A DNA stretch of 39,947 nt, taken from the NCBI GenBank assembly GCA_902799985.1, contig CADCCR010000012.1:1-39947 (forward strand), in the 5' to 3' direction. The position numbers and the translations under genes were made by a program. Numbering within the stretch: position 1 is the first letter of the stretch; the number at the start of each line of letters is the position of its first letter. The notes beneath the pieces were generated by a model. That model did not search any database and had not been told where the DNA came from. It saw nothing but the letters and a program-made list of their open reading frames with translations. Origin of the DNA: an uncultured Bacteroidales bacterium. Lineage in GTDB: Bacteria; Bacteroidota; Bacteroidia; Bacteroidales; Bacteroidaceae. Shown here in pieces: positions 31,051-39,584 of the stretch.

Positions 31051-34000
31051 ATGAAACATTTCAGACTTGTAGACAACCTGATGGGTTGGCTAACGTTTGT
31101 CATCGCGGCCTTCGTCTATTGCAGCACAATAGAGCCGACGGCCAGCTTCTGGGACTGCCCAGAGTTCATCACCACAGCTTATAAACTGGAAGTCGGACAC
31201 CCGCCTGGGGCACCTTTCTTCATGCTCACGGCCAACCTGTTCACGCAGTTTGTGAGCGACCCGACCCTTGTGGCCCTCATGGTGAACACCATGAGTGCCC
31301 TCTTCAGCGCCGCTTGCATCATGTTCCTCTTCTGGAGCATCAGCCACTTGGCGCGCAAGCTGGTGGGCGAGAACGGACAGGTGAAGACCCTCGCGCAGCT
31401 CATCGTTGTGGAGGCCAGCGCCTTGACCGGTGCATTGGTCTACACGTTCAGCGACACATTCTGGTACAGCGCCGTCGAGGGCGAAGTGTATGCCTACAGT
31501 AGCCTCTTCACGGCAGTCGTCTTCTGGCTCATGCTCAAGTGGGAGGACCATGCCGACGAACCGGGCTCCGACCGCTGGCTCATCTTCATCGCCTACCTCA
31601 CAGGTCTCAGCATCGGTGTGCATCTGCTCAACCTGCTCTGCCTGCCTGCCCTCGTGCTCATCTTCTATTACAGGAAGGTGAAGAACGCTACGATGAAGGG
31701 TGCCCTGTTCTCGCTTGTGGGCAGCGGTGTGCTCATCGCCGCCGTGCTCTACGGCATCGTGCCGGGCATCGTGAAGGTGGGCGGATGGTTCGAACTGCTC
31801 TTCGTCAACACCCTCAACATGCCCTTCAACACAGGTGTCATCGTCTACATAGCCCTGCTCACAGCCATCGTGCTCTGGAGCATCTGGGAGACACATAAGA
31901 TTAGAGGACTGAAAGAACCAGGAGTGAAGAGCGAGGAGTCGAAGTCAGCCTCGGCTTCTAACGGTAAATCTCATTCTTCACGCTACACGCTTCACTCTTC
32001 ACTCGCGAAGGTTTCCTTCCTGCTCAGCGTGGGCATGCTGGGCATTCCCTTCTACGGCCACGGCTGGACGAGCATCGTCTGCGGCATCATCGTGCTCGGA
32101 CTGCTCTATCTCGCCCTCGGCTGGAAGCGCGAAGGCAAGCATGTCGTCACGGCCCGCCTGATGAATACCTCCTTGCTCTGCATGCTCATGATAATGATAG
32201 GCTACAGCTCCTACGCAGTCATCGTCATCCGCAGCTCGGCCAATACGCCCATGGACCAGAACTCGCCCGAGGACATCTTCACCCTGGGCACCTACCTGAG
32301 CCGCGAGCAGTACGGCGACCGTCCGCTCTTCTACGGACAGGCCTACACCAGCCAGGTGCTCCTCAAGCCCGATGGCAACTACTGCGTGCCCGTCAGCAAG
32401 AAGGGAGCTCCCGTCTATCAGCGCAAGGAGAAGGCCAGTCCCGACGAGCCCGACCGCTACGAGATACAGCGCTACGCCACCGACTACGTCTACCAGCAGA
32501 ACATGTTCTTCCCCCGCATGTACAGCGAGCAGTATGCCAAAGCCTACGAGAGCTGGATGGGCGGCGTGAAGGGAACCGTCAAGACCTACGAGCGCTGCGG
32601 CGAGATGGTGCAGATAAAGACACCCACACAGCTCGAGAACCTCCGCTTCTTCCTCAGCTATCAGGTCAACTTCATGTACTGGCGCTACTTCATGTGGAAC
32701 TTTGCAGGCCGGCAGAACGACCTGCAGGGCAACGGCGAATGGGAGCACGGCAACTGGATAACCGGCATTCCCTTCATCGACAACATGCGCCTGGGCGACC
32801 AGAGCAAGCTGCCCAGCGAGCTCCGCGAGAACAAGGGTCACAACGTCTTCTACTGCCTGCCGCTCCTGCTCGGCTTCATCGGCTTGCTGTGGCAGCTCTT
32901 CAGGAACGACGAGAAGAACAACGGCGAGGGCGAGAAACAGTTCGGCATCGTCTTCTTCCTCTTCTTCATGACAGGCCTCGCCATCGTGCTCTACCTCAAC
33001 CAGACACCCATGCAGCCCCGTGAACGAGACTACGCCTATGCAGGTTCCTTCTACGCCTTCGCCATCTGGGTCGGCCTTGGCGTGGCTGGCATCGCCTATT
33101 CCCTGCGCAGACTCCTCAAGAGCGACACCGCCTGTGCTCTGCTCAGTTGTCTCTGCATCCTGGTGCCCATACAGATGGCAGGCCAGACGTGGGACGACCA
33201 CGACCGCAGCGGACGATACACCTGTCGCGACTTCGGCCGCAACTATCTCGAGTCGCTCTCAAAGGGCAACTACCCCATCATCTTCACCAACGGCGATAAC
33301 GATACCTTCCCCCTCTGGTATGCTCAGGAGACCGAAGGCTTCCGCACCGACGCCCGCGTCTGCAACCTCTCCTATCTGCAGACCGACTGGTACATCGACC
33401 AGATGAAGCGTCCGGCCTACGACTCGCCGGCTGTGCCCATCCATTGGAGCCGCTTGCAGTACGTTGCCGGCACCCGCGAGGGAATATCCGTAAGGCCCGG
33501 TACCCTGGAGCGCGTCATGGAGATGTACAAGGACAATCCCGAAGACCTCCGCGAGATGCTGGGCGACAATCCCTACGAGCTCCGCAACATCATCGACCGC
33601 TGGGTACTTAACGACAACCCCGACCTGCGCTTCATCCCCACCGACAGCATCGTCGTCAGCGTGGACAAGGAAGCTGTGCGTCGCAGCGGCATGATGATGG
33701 CTGCCGACAGCATTCCCGACCAGATGCACATCAGCCTCAAGGGAAAGCGCGCCGTCTACAAGAGCGAACTGATGATGTACGAGATGCTCGTGCAATGCAA
33801 CTGGGAACGTCCCATCTACATTGCCATGACCGTAGGTCCCGACAACAGGGCAACCCTCGAGAACTACTTCATTCAGGAAGGTCTCACCTACCGCATCTCG
33901 CCCTTCAACACGAAGCAGAGCGGCAAGGACATCGACACGGAGAAGATGTACGAGAACCTCATGACACGCTTCACCTTTGGCGGCATCGACAAGCCGGGCA

Positions 34001-34512
34001 TCTATCTCGACGAGACCGTTCTGCGCATGTGCAGCACCCACCGTCGCATCTTCTCGCAGCTTGCTTCACGTTTGGCCAAGGAAGGGAAGCTCGACAAGGC
34101 AGCCCGCGTGGTGGCCAAGGTCGAGGAGGTCATCCCGTCCTACAACGTGCCTCACTCCTATGCCAGCGGCTCGCTCGAGCTGGCTCGCATCTGGAACATC
34201 CTGGGCAAGAACAAGGAAGCCTGCAGCATCGCCTATCCCGTGGCTGTGCAGGCCACCGAGTACATGGACTGGTATCTGAGTCTGCCCGGCAAGATGCTCA
34301 TGCTCAGCGAGAGGGACTACATGTACTACCTCTATCAGCTGCATGGCGCATTGAGCGTGCTGGAAAGCGCCGGAAGCGACAAGACGATGGAACTCTCCAA
34401 GAAGCTCGATATGTACAACCATCTCTTCCAGAGCCGCATTTACGGCGACGTCGGCCTGAGTGCCGCAGACGAAGCTGAGGAAGAGGAAGTATATGAGGAG
34501 GACAGCCTGTAA
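31051..34512 (+). CDS. DUF2723 polytopic membrane protein, O-mannosyltransferase-like
   Basis: An 1153-residue protein with about a dozen hydrophobic segments in its first 700 residues and a soluble C-terminal region with helical, TPR-like stretches. The DUF2723 signature is near the start: PTASFWDCPEFI with acidic D35 and E38, then HPPGAPFFML. DUF2723 proteins are GT-C type glycosyltransferase relatives; the animal member TMEM260 is an O-mannosyltransferase, so protein glycosylation at the cell envelope is a plausible role. A low-complexity Ser/Lys stretch at about residues 290-320 is encoded by an inverted-repeat insertion. It ends with an acidic tail (AEEEEVYEEDSL). Confidence 0.88.
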   Translation: MKHFRLVDNLMGWLTFVIAAFVYCSTIEPTASFWDCPEFITTAYKLEVGHPPGAPFFMLTANLFTQFVSDPTLVALMVNTMSALFSAACIMFLFWSISHLARKLVGENGQVKTLAQLIVVEASALTGALVYTFSDTFWYSAVEGEVYAYSSLFTAVVFWLMLKWEDHADEPGSDRWLIFIAYLTGLSIGVHLLNLLCLPALVLIFYYRKVKNATMKGALFSLVGSGVLIAAVLYGIVPGIVKVGGWFELLFVNTLNMPFNTGVIVYIALLTAIVLWSIWETHKIRGLKEPGVKSEESKSASASNGKSHSSRYTLHSSLAKVSFLLSVGMLGIPFYGHGWTSIVCGIIVLGLLYLALGWKREGKHVVTARLMNTSLLCMLMIMIGYSSYAVIVIRSSANTPMDQNSPEDIFTLGTYLSREQYGDRPLFYGQAYTSQVLLKPDGNYCVPVSKKGAPVYQRKEKASPDEPDRYEIQRYATDYVYQQNMFFPRMYSEQYAKAYESWMGGVKGTVKTYERCGEMVQIKTPTQLENLRFFLSYQVNFMYWRYFMWNFAGRQNDLQGNGEWEHGNWITGIPFIDNMRLGDQSKLPSELRENKGHNVFYCLPLLLGFIGLLWQLFRNDEKNNGEGEKQFGIVFFLFFMTGLAIVLYLNQTPMQPRERDYAYAGSFYAFAIWVGLGVAGIAYSLRRLLKSDTACALLSCLCILVPIQMAGQTWDDHDRSGRYTCRDFGRNYLESLSKGNYPIIFTNGDNDTFPLWYAQETEGFRTDARVCNLSYLQTDWYIDQMKRPAYDSPAVPIHWSRLQYVAGTREGISVRPGTLERVMEMYKDNPEDLREMLGDNPYELRNIIDRWVLNDNPDLRFIPTDSIVVSVDKEAVRRSGMMMAADSIPDQMHISLKGKRAVYKSELMMYEMLVQCNWERPIYIAMTVGPDNRATLENYFIQEGLTYRISPFNTKQSGKDIDTEKMYENLMTRFTFGGIDKPGIYLDETVLRMCSTHRRIFSQLASRLAKEGKLDKAARVVAKVEEVIPSYNVPHSYASGSLELARIWNILGKNKEACSIAYPVAVQATEYMDWYLSLPGKMLMLSERDYMYYLYQLHGALSVLESAGSDKTMELSKKLDMYNHLFQSRIYGDVGLSAADEAEEEEVYEEDSL
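31921..32005. repeat. inverted-repeat insertion inside the DUF2723 gene
   Basis: GGAGTGAAGAGCGAGGAGTC at 31921-31940 is matched in inverted form by CGCTTCACTCTTCACTC near 31989-32005. In frame it reads as a Ser/Lys/His-rich loop between two hydrophobic segments. The GTGAAGAGT sequence also forms the outer arms of the hairpin at 1953-2101. Confidence 0.6.
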
Positions 34513-34535
34513 GTCGTTACCGCCAGGACGCATTC

Positions 34536-34647
34536 CGTGATAACGCGATTCCGTGATAACGTAATAACGCGATAACGTAATATCGTTATAACGTAATAAC
34601 GTGATATCGTGATAGCGCAATTCCGTGATGACGTCATTCCGTTCTGG
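34536..34647. repeat. 8-bp repeat, about fourteen units, between DUF2723 and deacetylase genes
   Basis: Units begin CG every eight bases (CGTGATAA, CGCGATTC, CGTAATAA, CGCGATAA, CGTAATAT, CGTTATAA and so on) from 34536 to 34647. It fills most of the 165-bp gap; no promoter is evident. Confidence 0.85.
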
Positions 34648-34677
34648 CGAAAAGCCTTAACCCCTTAAGTTACCTCC

Positions 34678-35292
34678 GTGTTCATCGAGCAACCGCCACG
34701 CATCTTCCGCTGGTTCTATCCCCACGCCTTGTGGCGGATAGACCGGCACAGGAAGGTTGTCTACCTGACCTTCGACGACGGCCCCATCCCCGAGGCGACT
34801 CCCTTCATCCTCGATGTCTTGGATCGCTTCGACGCCAAGGCTACGTTCTTCATGGTGGGCGACAATGCCATCAAGTATCCGCATCTGCTCCAGGAAGTGT
34901 TGCAGCGTGGGCATCGCATCGGCAACCACACCTACAACCATCTCTCCGGAGCTCGCCACACGGCCTGGACATACTTGGCAAACATCAAGAAGGCCGACGA
35001 TGTGCTCCACACCAAACTCTTCCGTCCGCCCCACGGATGGATTGGCATGGTGCAGTACCGTGTGTTGCGATACATCGGCATCAAGGTGGTGATGTGGGAC
35101 GTCGTGACGCGCGACTACAGCCGCCTGCTCACGGCCGACGACGTGCTCAACAACGTGAAGCGCTACACCCGTCAGGGCAGTATCATCACGTTCCACGACT
35201 CGCAGAAGAGCATCGACAAACTCAAGCATGCACTCCCCGAGGCACTTGCTTGGCTCAAGCAGCAGGGATATGAGTTTGGCGTTATTGAATAG
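34678..35292 (+). CDS. polysaccharide deacetylase (NodB-like, CE4)
   Basis: A 204-residue NodB-homology deacetylase that removes acetyl or formyl groups from amino sugars. Motif 1 is TFDDGP (D33, D34), motif 2 the metal-binding HTYNH (H84, H88), motif 3 RPPHG at 116-120, with the later VMWDVVTRDYS and ITFHDS blocks present. No signal peptide is visible. The start is GTG at 34678, chosen because no ATG lies between the repeat and the conserved start of the domain. It overlaps the QueG homologue by 23 bases. Confidence 0.88.
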   Translation: MFIEQPPRIFRWFYPHALWRIDRHRKVVYLTFDDGPIPEATPFILDVLDRFDAKATFFMVGDNAIKYPHLLQEVLQRGHRIGNHTYNHLSGARHTAWTYLANIKKADDVLHTKLFRPPHGWIGMVQYRVLRYIGIKVVMWDVVTRDYSRLLTADDVLNNVKRYTRQGSIITFHDSQKSIDKLKHALPEALAWLKQQGYEFGVIE

Positions 35293-36157
35293 CAGGGAAG
35301 TCAAAGCCCGGGCATTGCGCCTGGGCTTTGTGGCTTGCGGACTTGCCAAGGCCGAACCCGTGGCCGAGTCTGTGGCCGCCCACTACCGCCGATGGCTGGA
35401 GCTGGGCTATTGTGCCGGCATGGACTACCTGCGCCGCAACGTCGAGATGCGCATGCAGCCCGACCTCCTTGTGCCTGGCGTGAAGACCATCGTCAGCCTT
35501 GCCATGAACTTCATGCCTGCCCGCCAGCAGCCTGCCATCAGCCTCTATGCACAAGGCAAGGACTATCACGATGTTATGCGCAGCCGTATGCGTCAGCTCA
35601 TGGAAGACATGGGGCTCGAAGGTCGTGCCTTCGTCGACACGGCACCCGTGCTCGAGCGTTATTGGGCATGGCGAAGCGGCATAGGCATCATCACACAGAA
35701 CGGTGGCTTCATCAGCGTGCCTGGCTATGGTCCGACGGTCTTTCTGGGCGAACTCTTCCTTACGAGCGAGGCTGACCACTATGGCAGCCCCCTTCAAAGC
35801 TCCCTCCCCGCTTCTTGTGGGGCTATCTGCCCTGCCCTTACAGCCGAAGGTCTCGATGCGCGTCGCTGCATCAGCTATCAGACCATCGAGCATCGCGGAT
35901 CTTTCCCCACAGGCTTCCATCTAGGTCCAACCTTCTATGGCTGCGACCGTTGCCTGCGTGCCAATCCGCAGTTCGCCGAGGCGCATCCCACCGACGAACC
36001 TGCCTTCCAACCTTCAGATGACTTGTTGAATATGACGCCCGATGATTGGGCTCACCTTACAGAGGACCAATACCAGAGCCTTTTCAAGGGTTCCGCCGTC
36101 AAACGTGCCAAGTACGACGGCCTCATGCGCAACATTTGTTGCTGGCTAAGTTCGTAG
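35270..36157 (+). CDS. queG: epoxyqueuosine reductase (QueG) homologue with damaged Fe-S motifs
   Basis: A 295-residue protein that aligns by eye along the whole QueG family: catalytic Asp D123 in FVDTAPVLERYWAWRSG, then GLDARRCISYQTIEHRG and the C-terminal LFKGSAVKRAKYDGLMRNI. QueG needs two [4Fe-4S] clusters from repeated CxxCxxCxxxCP motifs. Here the first motif is reduced to C183-GAI-C187-P and the second reads C225-DR-C228-LRA-NP, with Asn232 where the Cys is expected. Cobalamin/cluster chemistry in queuosine tRNA synthesis would be impaired. The first damaged region (35785-35823) looks like a piece of the GC-rich element. The start ATG 35270 overlaps the deacetylase gene by 23 bases. 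A decaying gene, a divergent paralogue or local errors are all possible. Confidence 0.8.
   Translation: MSLALLNSREVKARALRLGFVACGLAKAEPVAESVAAHYRRWLELGYCAGMDYLRRNVEMRMQPDLLVPGVKTIVSLAMNFMPARQQPAISLYAQGKDYHDVMRSRMRQLMEDMGLEGRAFVDTAPVLERYWAWRSGIGIITQNGGFISVPGYGPTVFLGELFLTSEADHYGSPLQSSLPASCGAICPALTAEGLDARRCISYQTIEHRGSFPTGFHLGPTFYGCDRCLRANPQFAEAHPTDEPAFQPSDDLLNMTPDDWAHLTEDQYQSLFKGSAVKRAKYDGLMRNICCWLSS
35785..35823. repeat. possible fragment of the GC-rich element inside queG
   Basis: AGCCCCCTTCAAAGCTCCCT followed by CCCCGCTTCTTGTGGGG resembles a diverged arm of the elements at 39678-39782 and 36171-36247. It covers exactly the stretch in which the first cysteine motif of QueG is missing. The match is imperfect, so this is a suggestion. 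Confidence 0.4.
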
Positions 36158-36170
36158 AACTATTCCAGAG

Positions 36171-36247
36171 ACCCCTACCAAACCTCCCCGAGGGGAGGCT
36201 TTCTTTGCAGCGACATTCACTCCCCCTCGGGGGAGACGGAGAGGGGG
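36171..36247. repeat. GC-rich inverted-repeat element between queG and the esterase gene
   Basis: ACCCCTACCAAACCTCCCCG with AGGGGAGG forms a left arm; CTCCCCCTCGGGGGAG with ACGGAGAGGGGG forms the inverted right arm, with about twenty bases between. This is the intergenic version of the element found inside genes; it lies between convergent genes. Confidence 0.75.
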
Positions 36248-36264
36248 CGCTTCCCGAAGCGCCT

Positions 36265-36330
36265 CGTGCTTATTTTGGAAGCGCCCTGTGCTTATTTTGG
36301 AAGCGCCCCGTGCTTATTTCAGATACTTGC
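36265..36330. repeat. 22-bp array, family A, three units overlapping a stop codon
   Basis: Units start at 36265, 36287 and 36309 with core TGCTTATTTTGGAAGCGCCC; the third is diverged and enters the esterase gene. The complement of the esterase stop codon (36314-36316) is the TTA of GTGCTTA in that unit. A partial unit (GGGGGCGCTTCCCGAAGCGCC) precedes the array. Confidence 0.85.
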
Positions 36331-37174
36331 TGAAGAAAGTCCAGATTTCCTCGCCTGTGTCGAAGTCATCGACGAACCAACTGTGTGAACCGTTCGTCAC
36401 TTCGTAGAGCCAGACCTCGCAGCCTGTCGGCCCACCTATGTACTTATGCTTGATGATGGTCCGTCCGCTCTCTTTGTTCAGACTCTCAACTTGTTCCACC
36501 TGCTCGCGCTCGTTCTTGTTCTTGGCAACCCAATAGCCGATGGCAATAGGAACCGACATGTAGGCTCCCCAACCGCCTTTGTTCTCCAAGTCGCCGTTCC
36601 ACTCCGAGACATGGTCGGCCGTGCCGTGTATCTCGAACAGCGGCATGGGCCTCGGCGCATCCATCGTCCGATAGATCCATTCCATGGTCAGACCCGATAC
36701 GGGCGCAACCGCTTTAAAGGTTTTCTGCTTGCTGAATGCTGTCAGATAGCACATCTCGCCACCGTTCGACATGCCTGTCATGAAGGTGTTCTCTCGGCTC
36801 AGGTCATACTTCTTTTGGACAAACCTGGCCAGCTTCTCCATGCCTGCCACTTCATCCACCTGCCATCCTTCCTGAAAGGGATAGCCAACGTTCCATGAAG
36901 GCTTCCCCTTGGGGTCCTTCCATCCATGCGGTATGCAGATGGCAAACTTGTGCTTCTCTGCTGCTGTGTTCATCCATGTCTCCTTCTTACCAGGATTACT
37001 GTAGCCGTGGAGCACAAACACCAACGGTGCATCCTTCTGAATGCCATCGGGTTTGTAAATCCAGAAGCAGCGCATCTGACCTTGTATCTTTAGGGAGTCC
37101 AAGACCGGTTCGGCCGACTCCAGGTGGCATGCCATCGACATCAGGGCAGCCAAGGCAAATAGCATCTTCTTCAT
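36314..37174 (-). CDS. secreted alpha/beta-hydrolase esterase (PHB-depolymerase/CE1-like)
   Basis: A 286-residue exported esterase. After a signal peptide come VFVLHGYSN (oxyanion region), the nucleophile elbow GMSNGG with S136, HGTADHVSEW with the likely acid D187, and NGSHSW with the His near the end. The fold is that of polyhydroxybutyrate-depolymerase-like and feruloyl/acetyl esterases; the substrate is unknown. Its start overlaps the PHP gene by four bases, making it the last gene of the wbqC-like / RluA-type / PHP / esterase unit. The stop codon is supplied by a 22-bp family-A repeat. Confidence 0.85.
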   Translation of the reverse strand: MKKMLFALAALMSMACHLESAEPVLDSLKIQGQMRCFWIYKPDGIQKDAPLVFVLHGYSNPGKKETWMNTAAEKHKFAICIPHGWKDPKGKPSWNVGYPFQEGWQVDEVAGMEKLARFVQKKYDLSRENTFMTGMSNGGEMCYLTAFSKQKTFKAVAPVSGLTMEWIYRTMDAPRPMPLFEIHGTADHVSEWNGDLENKGGWGAYMSVPIAIGYWVAKNKNEREQVEQVESLNKESGRTIIKHKYIGGPTGCEVWLYEVTNGSHSWFVDDFDTGEEIWTFFSKYLK

Positions 37175-37902
37175 TGTGTGCCTCCTTTCTGTGAGATGTA
37201 CTCCAGGAACCTTTCGGTGTCGTAGTTCATGATGAGCTGGTCGGGGAATTCTGTCTCTTGGAGCAATGGCCAGATGAAGCTGTAGTCGGCTATGGAATAG
37301 CTGATATGTGCATCGCTGCTCAGGATGACGGGCACGTCGTACCGCTTGCAGAGGCGCAGTATCTCCAGATTATTGGCTCTTGCCGTCCCTTTCTTGCGTT
37401 GCGGGTTGAGGCTGCTGTTGTTGATTTCGAGCAATGTTCCCGTCTCTTTCGCTGCCAGGACTATCGGCTCGAAGAGAAGCTCTGCTGTGCCGTCGCCGGG
37501 GTGCGAGATGATCTGCGTCCAGGGGTTGCGTATGGCAGCTATCATGCCGTCGGTGTTCTCCTCGATGGTGCCGCCCTGCCAGCAAAGCAGGTGAATGCCG
37601 GCGATGCGCAGGTCGAGCATTCTGTAGTAGAACTCATCGAGGTCGAGTGTGCCGTGGGTATCGAGGATGTTCAGCTCTGCACCGAGCATGAGGCGCAGGT
37701 TGCCCATCTGTCGCGGCACGATGTGAAGGTTGCGGAAATAGATAGGATGGCATGTTCCGGGGATGCCCGGAGCATGTTCCGTGATGCCGAGTATCTCGAG
37801 GTTCTTCTCTTGGGCAGCCGTCACCATCTCCTGCAGAGTGCTGTAGGCATGACCGCTCATGACGGTGTGGGTGTGGACGTCAAGTTTTAGTTCATGATTC
37901 AT
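37171..37902 (-). CDS. PHP-domain phosphoesterase (YcdX-like)
   Basis: A 243-residue PHP-superfamily phosphoesterase. Metal-binding residues are visible in LDVHTHTVMSGHAYS (H10, H12, H18), GITEHAP, MLGAELNIL, IISHPGDG and LSSDAHIS, the standard trinuclear-metal set. These proteins hydrolyse phosphate esters; the natural substrate of the YcdX group is not settled. The gene overlaps both neighbours by four bases (ATGA), indicating tight translational coupling. Its first codons overlap repeat-like TTCATGATTCATAG sequence. Confidence 0.9.
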   Translation of the reverse strand: MNHELKLDVHTHTVMSGHAYSTLQEMVTAAQEKNLEILGITEHAPGIPGTCHPIYFRNLHIVPRQMGNLRLMLGAELNILDTHGTLDLDEFYYRMLDLRIAGIHLLCWQGGTIEENTDGMIAAIRNPWTQIISHPGDGTAELLFEPIVLAAKETGTLLEINNSSLNPQRKKGTARANNLEILRLCKRYDVPVILSSDAHISYSIADYSFIWPLLQETEFPDQLIMNYDTERFLEYISQKGGTQ

Positions 37903-39584
37903 AGTTTATAGTTCAAGGTTGAAGAGTCAGTAAAGGTTTTGCCTTCAAAGGAAATCGTATAGGCGTGGAGCATCAGTCTTTCGGCAGGTTTGCCGTAGAG
38001 TCGGTCGCCCACGATGGGGTTGTTCAGGCCGAGCGGATGGGCGCAATGGACGCGGAGTTGGTGCGTGCGGCCCGTTATCGGTCTGAGCTCCAGCAGGGCG
38101 TGCCCTTTGCTGTTGGCTATCACGCGGTAATGTGTCTGCGCCGGCTTGCCGTGCTCCTCGTCAACCATCTGGCGCGGACGGTCGTCGATGTCGGGACGAA
38201 GGGGCAGACAGATGTCGCCTTCCTGCCCCACCGGCATCTCCCGTTCGAGCAAGGCATGGTATGTCTTGTGGATGTGTCGGTGGAGGAAGAGGTCCTGCAG
38301 CTCGTGGTACTTATCTTCCGTCAGGGCGATGAGCATGAGTCCGCTGGTGTCCATGTCGAGACGATGCACGATGAGCGGCCCTGTGGCCCAAGGGAACTTC
38401 TGCCTCATGGCTTCCTGCACGCTGGGCTGGTCGTCTTTCCCCGGCACCGAGAGCAGTCCCGCAGGTTTGCTCACGACAGCCATCTCCTTATTATTATATA
38501 TAATGTGTAGGCGCGAGAGCAGTTCCTCGCGGTCGGCATGCAAGGGATTCGGCTCCACATTGAGCCCGCGGAGCATGTGGCGAAGGATGGGGCGGCACTT
38601 GCTGTTGCAGGCAGGATAGAAGTGCCCGTCGTGCCGCACCTCGTCGACTGGCGAAGCGCCCACCCAGAACTCTGCCATGCAAAGCGGCTGGAGTCCTTCG
38701 CTATAGGCGGCTTGGAGCAGTCGCGGGGCACAGCACTCGCCGGCTCCTGCCGGTGGAATGGCTGGGGCAAAGAGCTCCGGCAAAGACTTCTCTTCGCCCA
38801 AAGCATTGAGGAACTTGAACTGACGGAAAAGCCATTGCTGCAGGGCTATGCTGCGCTCATGCCGTGCCTTCTGCAGTTGCTTCACTTGCTCTTGCTGCTT
38901 CCGAAGCGGCGCTTCATCGGCAAGGATGCGTTGTTCCCAAGCTTGCTTCAGCCGACGATACTCAGCCTTCTGGTGCTGGCTCTCCTTGACAAGGAGGAGC
39001 TCCCTCTCATCCTCCCTCGAGGTGGAGGCGTTTTGTCGCAGGGCATCTCGCTTGGCCTTGCTCTGCTGCCTGAATTCCTTGTAGGCGGCAAGCTCATCCT
39101 GCATCTGCCGACGCAACATGGTTGCATCCTCTTCCAATTCCTCTAAATGTGGCAGGAGCGATGCAATCTTGCCGTTGATGTCGCTGATGGCTGCCTCTTC
39201 CTCTTGGAAATAGCAGCCGGGTGCCATGAGGTCGAAGACAGGAGGAACGAAGTATTCGTGCCGCGTCTTGCCGTCGAGCGTGCCGGAGAAGGCTGCGAGA
39301 AAAGAGAACGAGCCCCTCTCTAACTTCCCCTTAAAGGGGGAGGACACAGGATAAGAAGTCTTCCCTTTAAGGGGAGATTTAGAGGGGCCTACTATGAGTA
39401 CGCCGAACATCTTGCCGCGCTGCAACTCATCGTGCCACTCGGGATGCTCTGAGAGGTAGCGTCGCACCTCGTCGGCTGCTGCGATGCAGAGCGGATGAGG
39501 CTCGTAGCAGAAAGGGTAGGTGAATTGTTCTGGAGCAGACAATCCTTTGGCTGAGGTAGGGAGAGGATGCATCGTTACAGCCAT
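37899..39584 (-). CDS. RluA-family pseudouridine synthase with long N-terminal coiled-coil extension
   Basis: A 561-residue protein. The C-terminal 210 residues are an RluA-type pseudouridine synthase: VVSKPAGLLSVPGKD, the catalytic Asp in VHRLDMDTSG (about residue 405), RPITGRTHQLRVHCA and PIVGDRLYG. Residues 1-350 are an extension found in some Bacteroidetes relatives, containing a charged coiled coil (about 125-250) and a Cys-containing region (HFYPACNSKCRPIL). The RNA target is unknown. At residues 66-92 a Ser/Pro/Lys/Gly-rich peptide (SPLKGKTSYP, SPFKGKLERG) is encoded by a GC-rich inverted-repeat element and looks inserted. It overlaps wbqC by ten bases and the PHP gene by four; the last residues (TLNYKL) come from repeat-like sequence. 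Confidence 0.88.
   Translation of the reverse strand: MAVTMHPLPTSAKGLSAPEQFTYPFCYEPHPLCIAAADEVRRYLSEHPEWHDELQRGKMFGVLIVGPSKSPLKGKTSYPVSSPFKGKLERGSFSFLAAFSGTLDGKTRHEYFVPPVFDLMAPGCYFQEEEAAISDINGKIASLLPHLEELEEDATMLRRQMQDELAAYKEFRQQSKAKRDALRQNASTSREDERELLLVKESQHQKAEYRRLKQAWEQRILADEAPLRKQQEQVKQLQKARHERSIALQQWLFRQFKFLNALGEEKSLPELFAPAIPPAGAGECCAPRLLQAAYSEGLQPLCMAEFWVGASPVDEVRHDGHFYPACNSKCRPILRHMLRGLNVEPNPLHADREELLSRLHIIYNNKEMAVVSKPAGLLSVPGKDDQPSVQEAMRQKFPWATGPLIVHRLDMDTSGLMLIALTEDKYHELQDLFLHRHIHKTYHALLEREMPVGQEGDICLPLRPDIDDRPRQMVDEEHGKPAQTHYRVIANSKGHALLELRPITGRTHQLRVHCAHPLGLNNPIVGDRLYGKPAERLMLHAYTISFEGKTFTDSSTLNYKL
39312..39388. repeat. GC-rich inverted-repeat element in frame inside the RluA-type gene
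   Basis: Left arm 39312-39342 (GCCCCTCTCTAACTTCCCCT, then TAAAGGGGGAG) and right arm 39360-39388 are imperfect inverted copies of about 30 bases with a 17-base spacer. It is read without a stop as SPLKGKTSYP...SPFKGKLERG. Confidence 0.85.
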
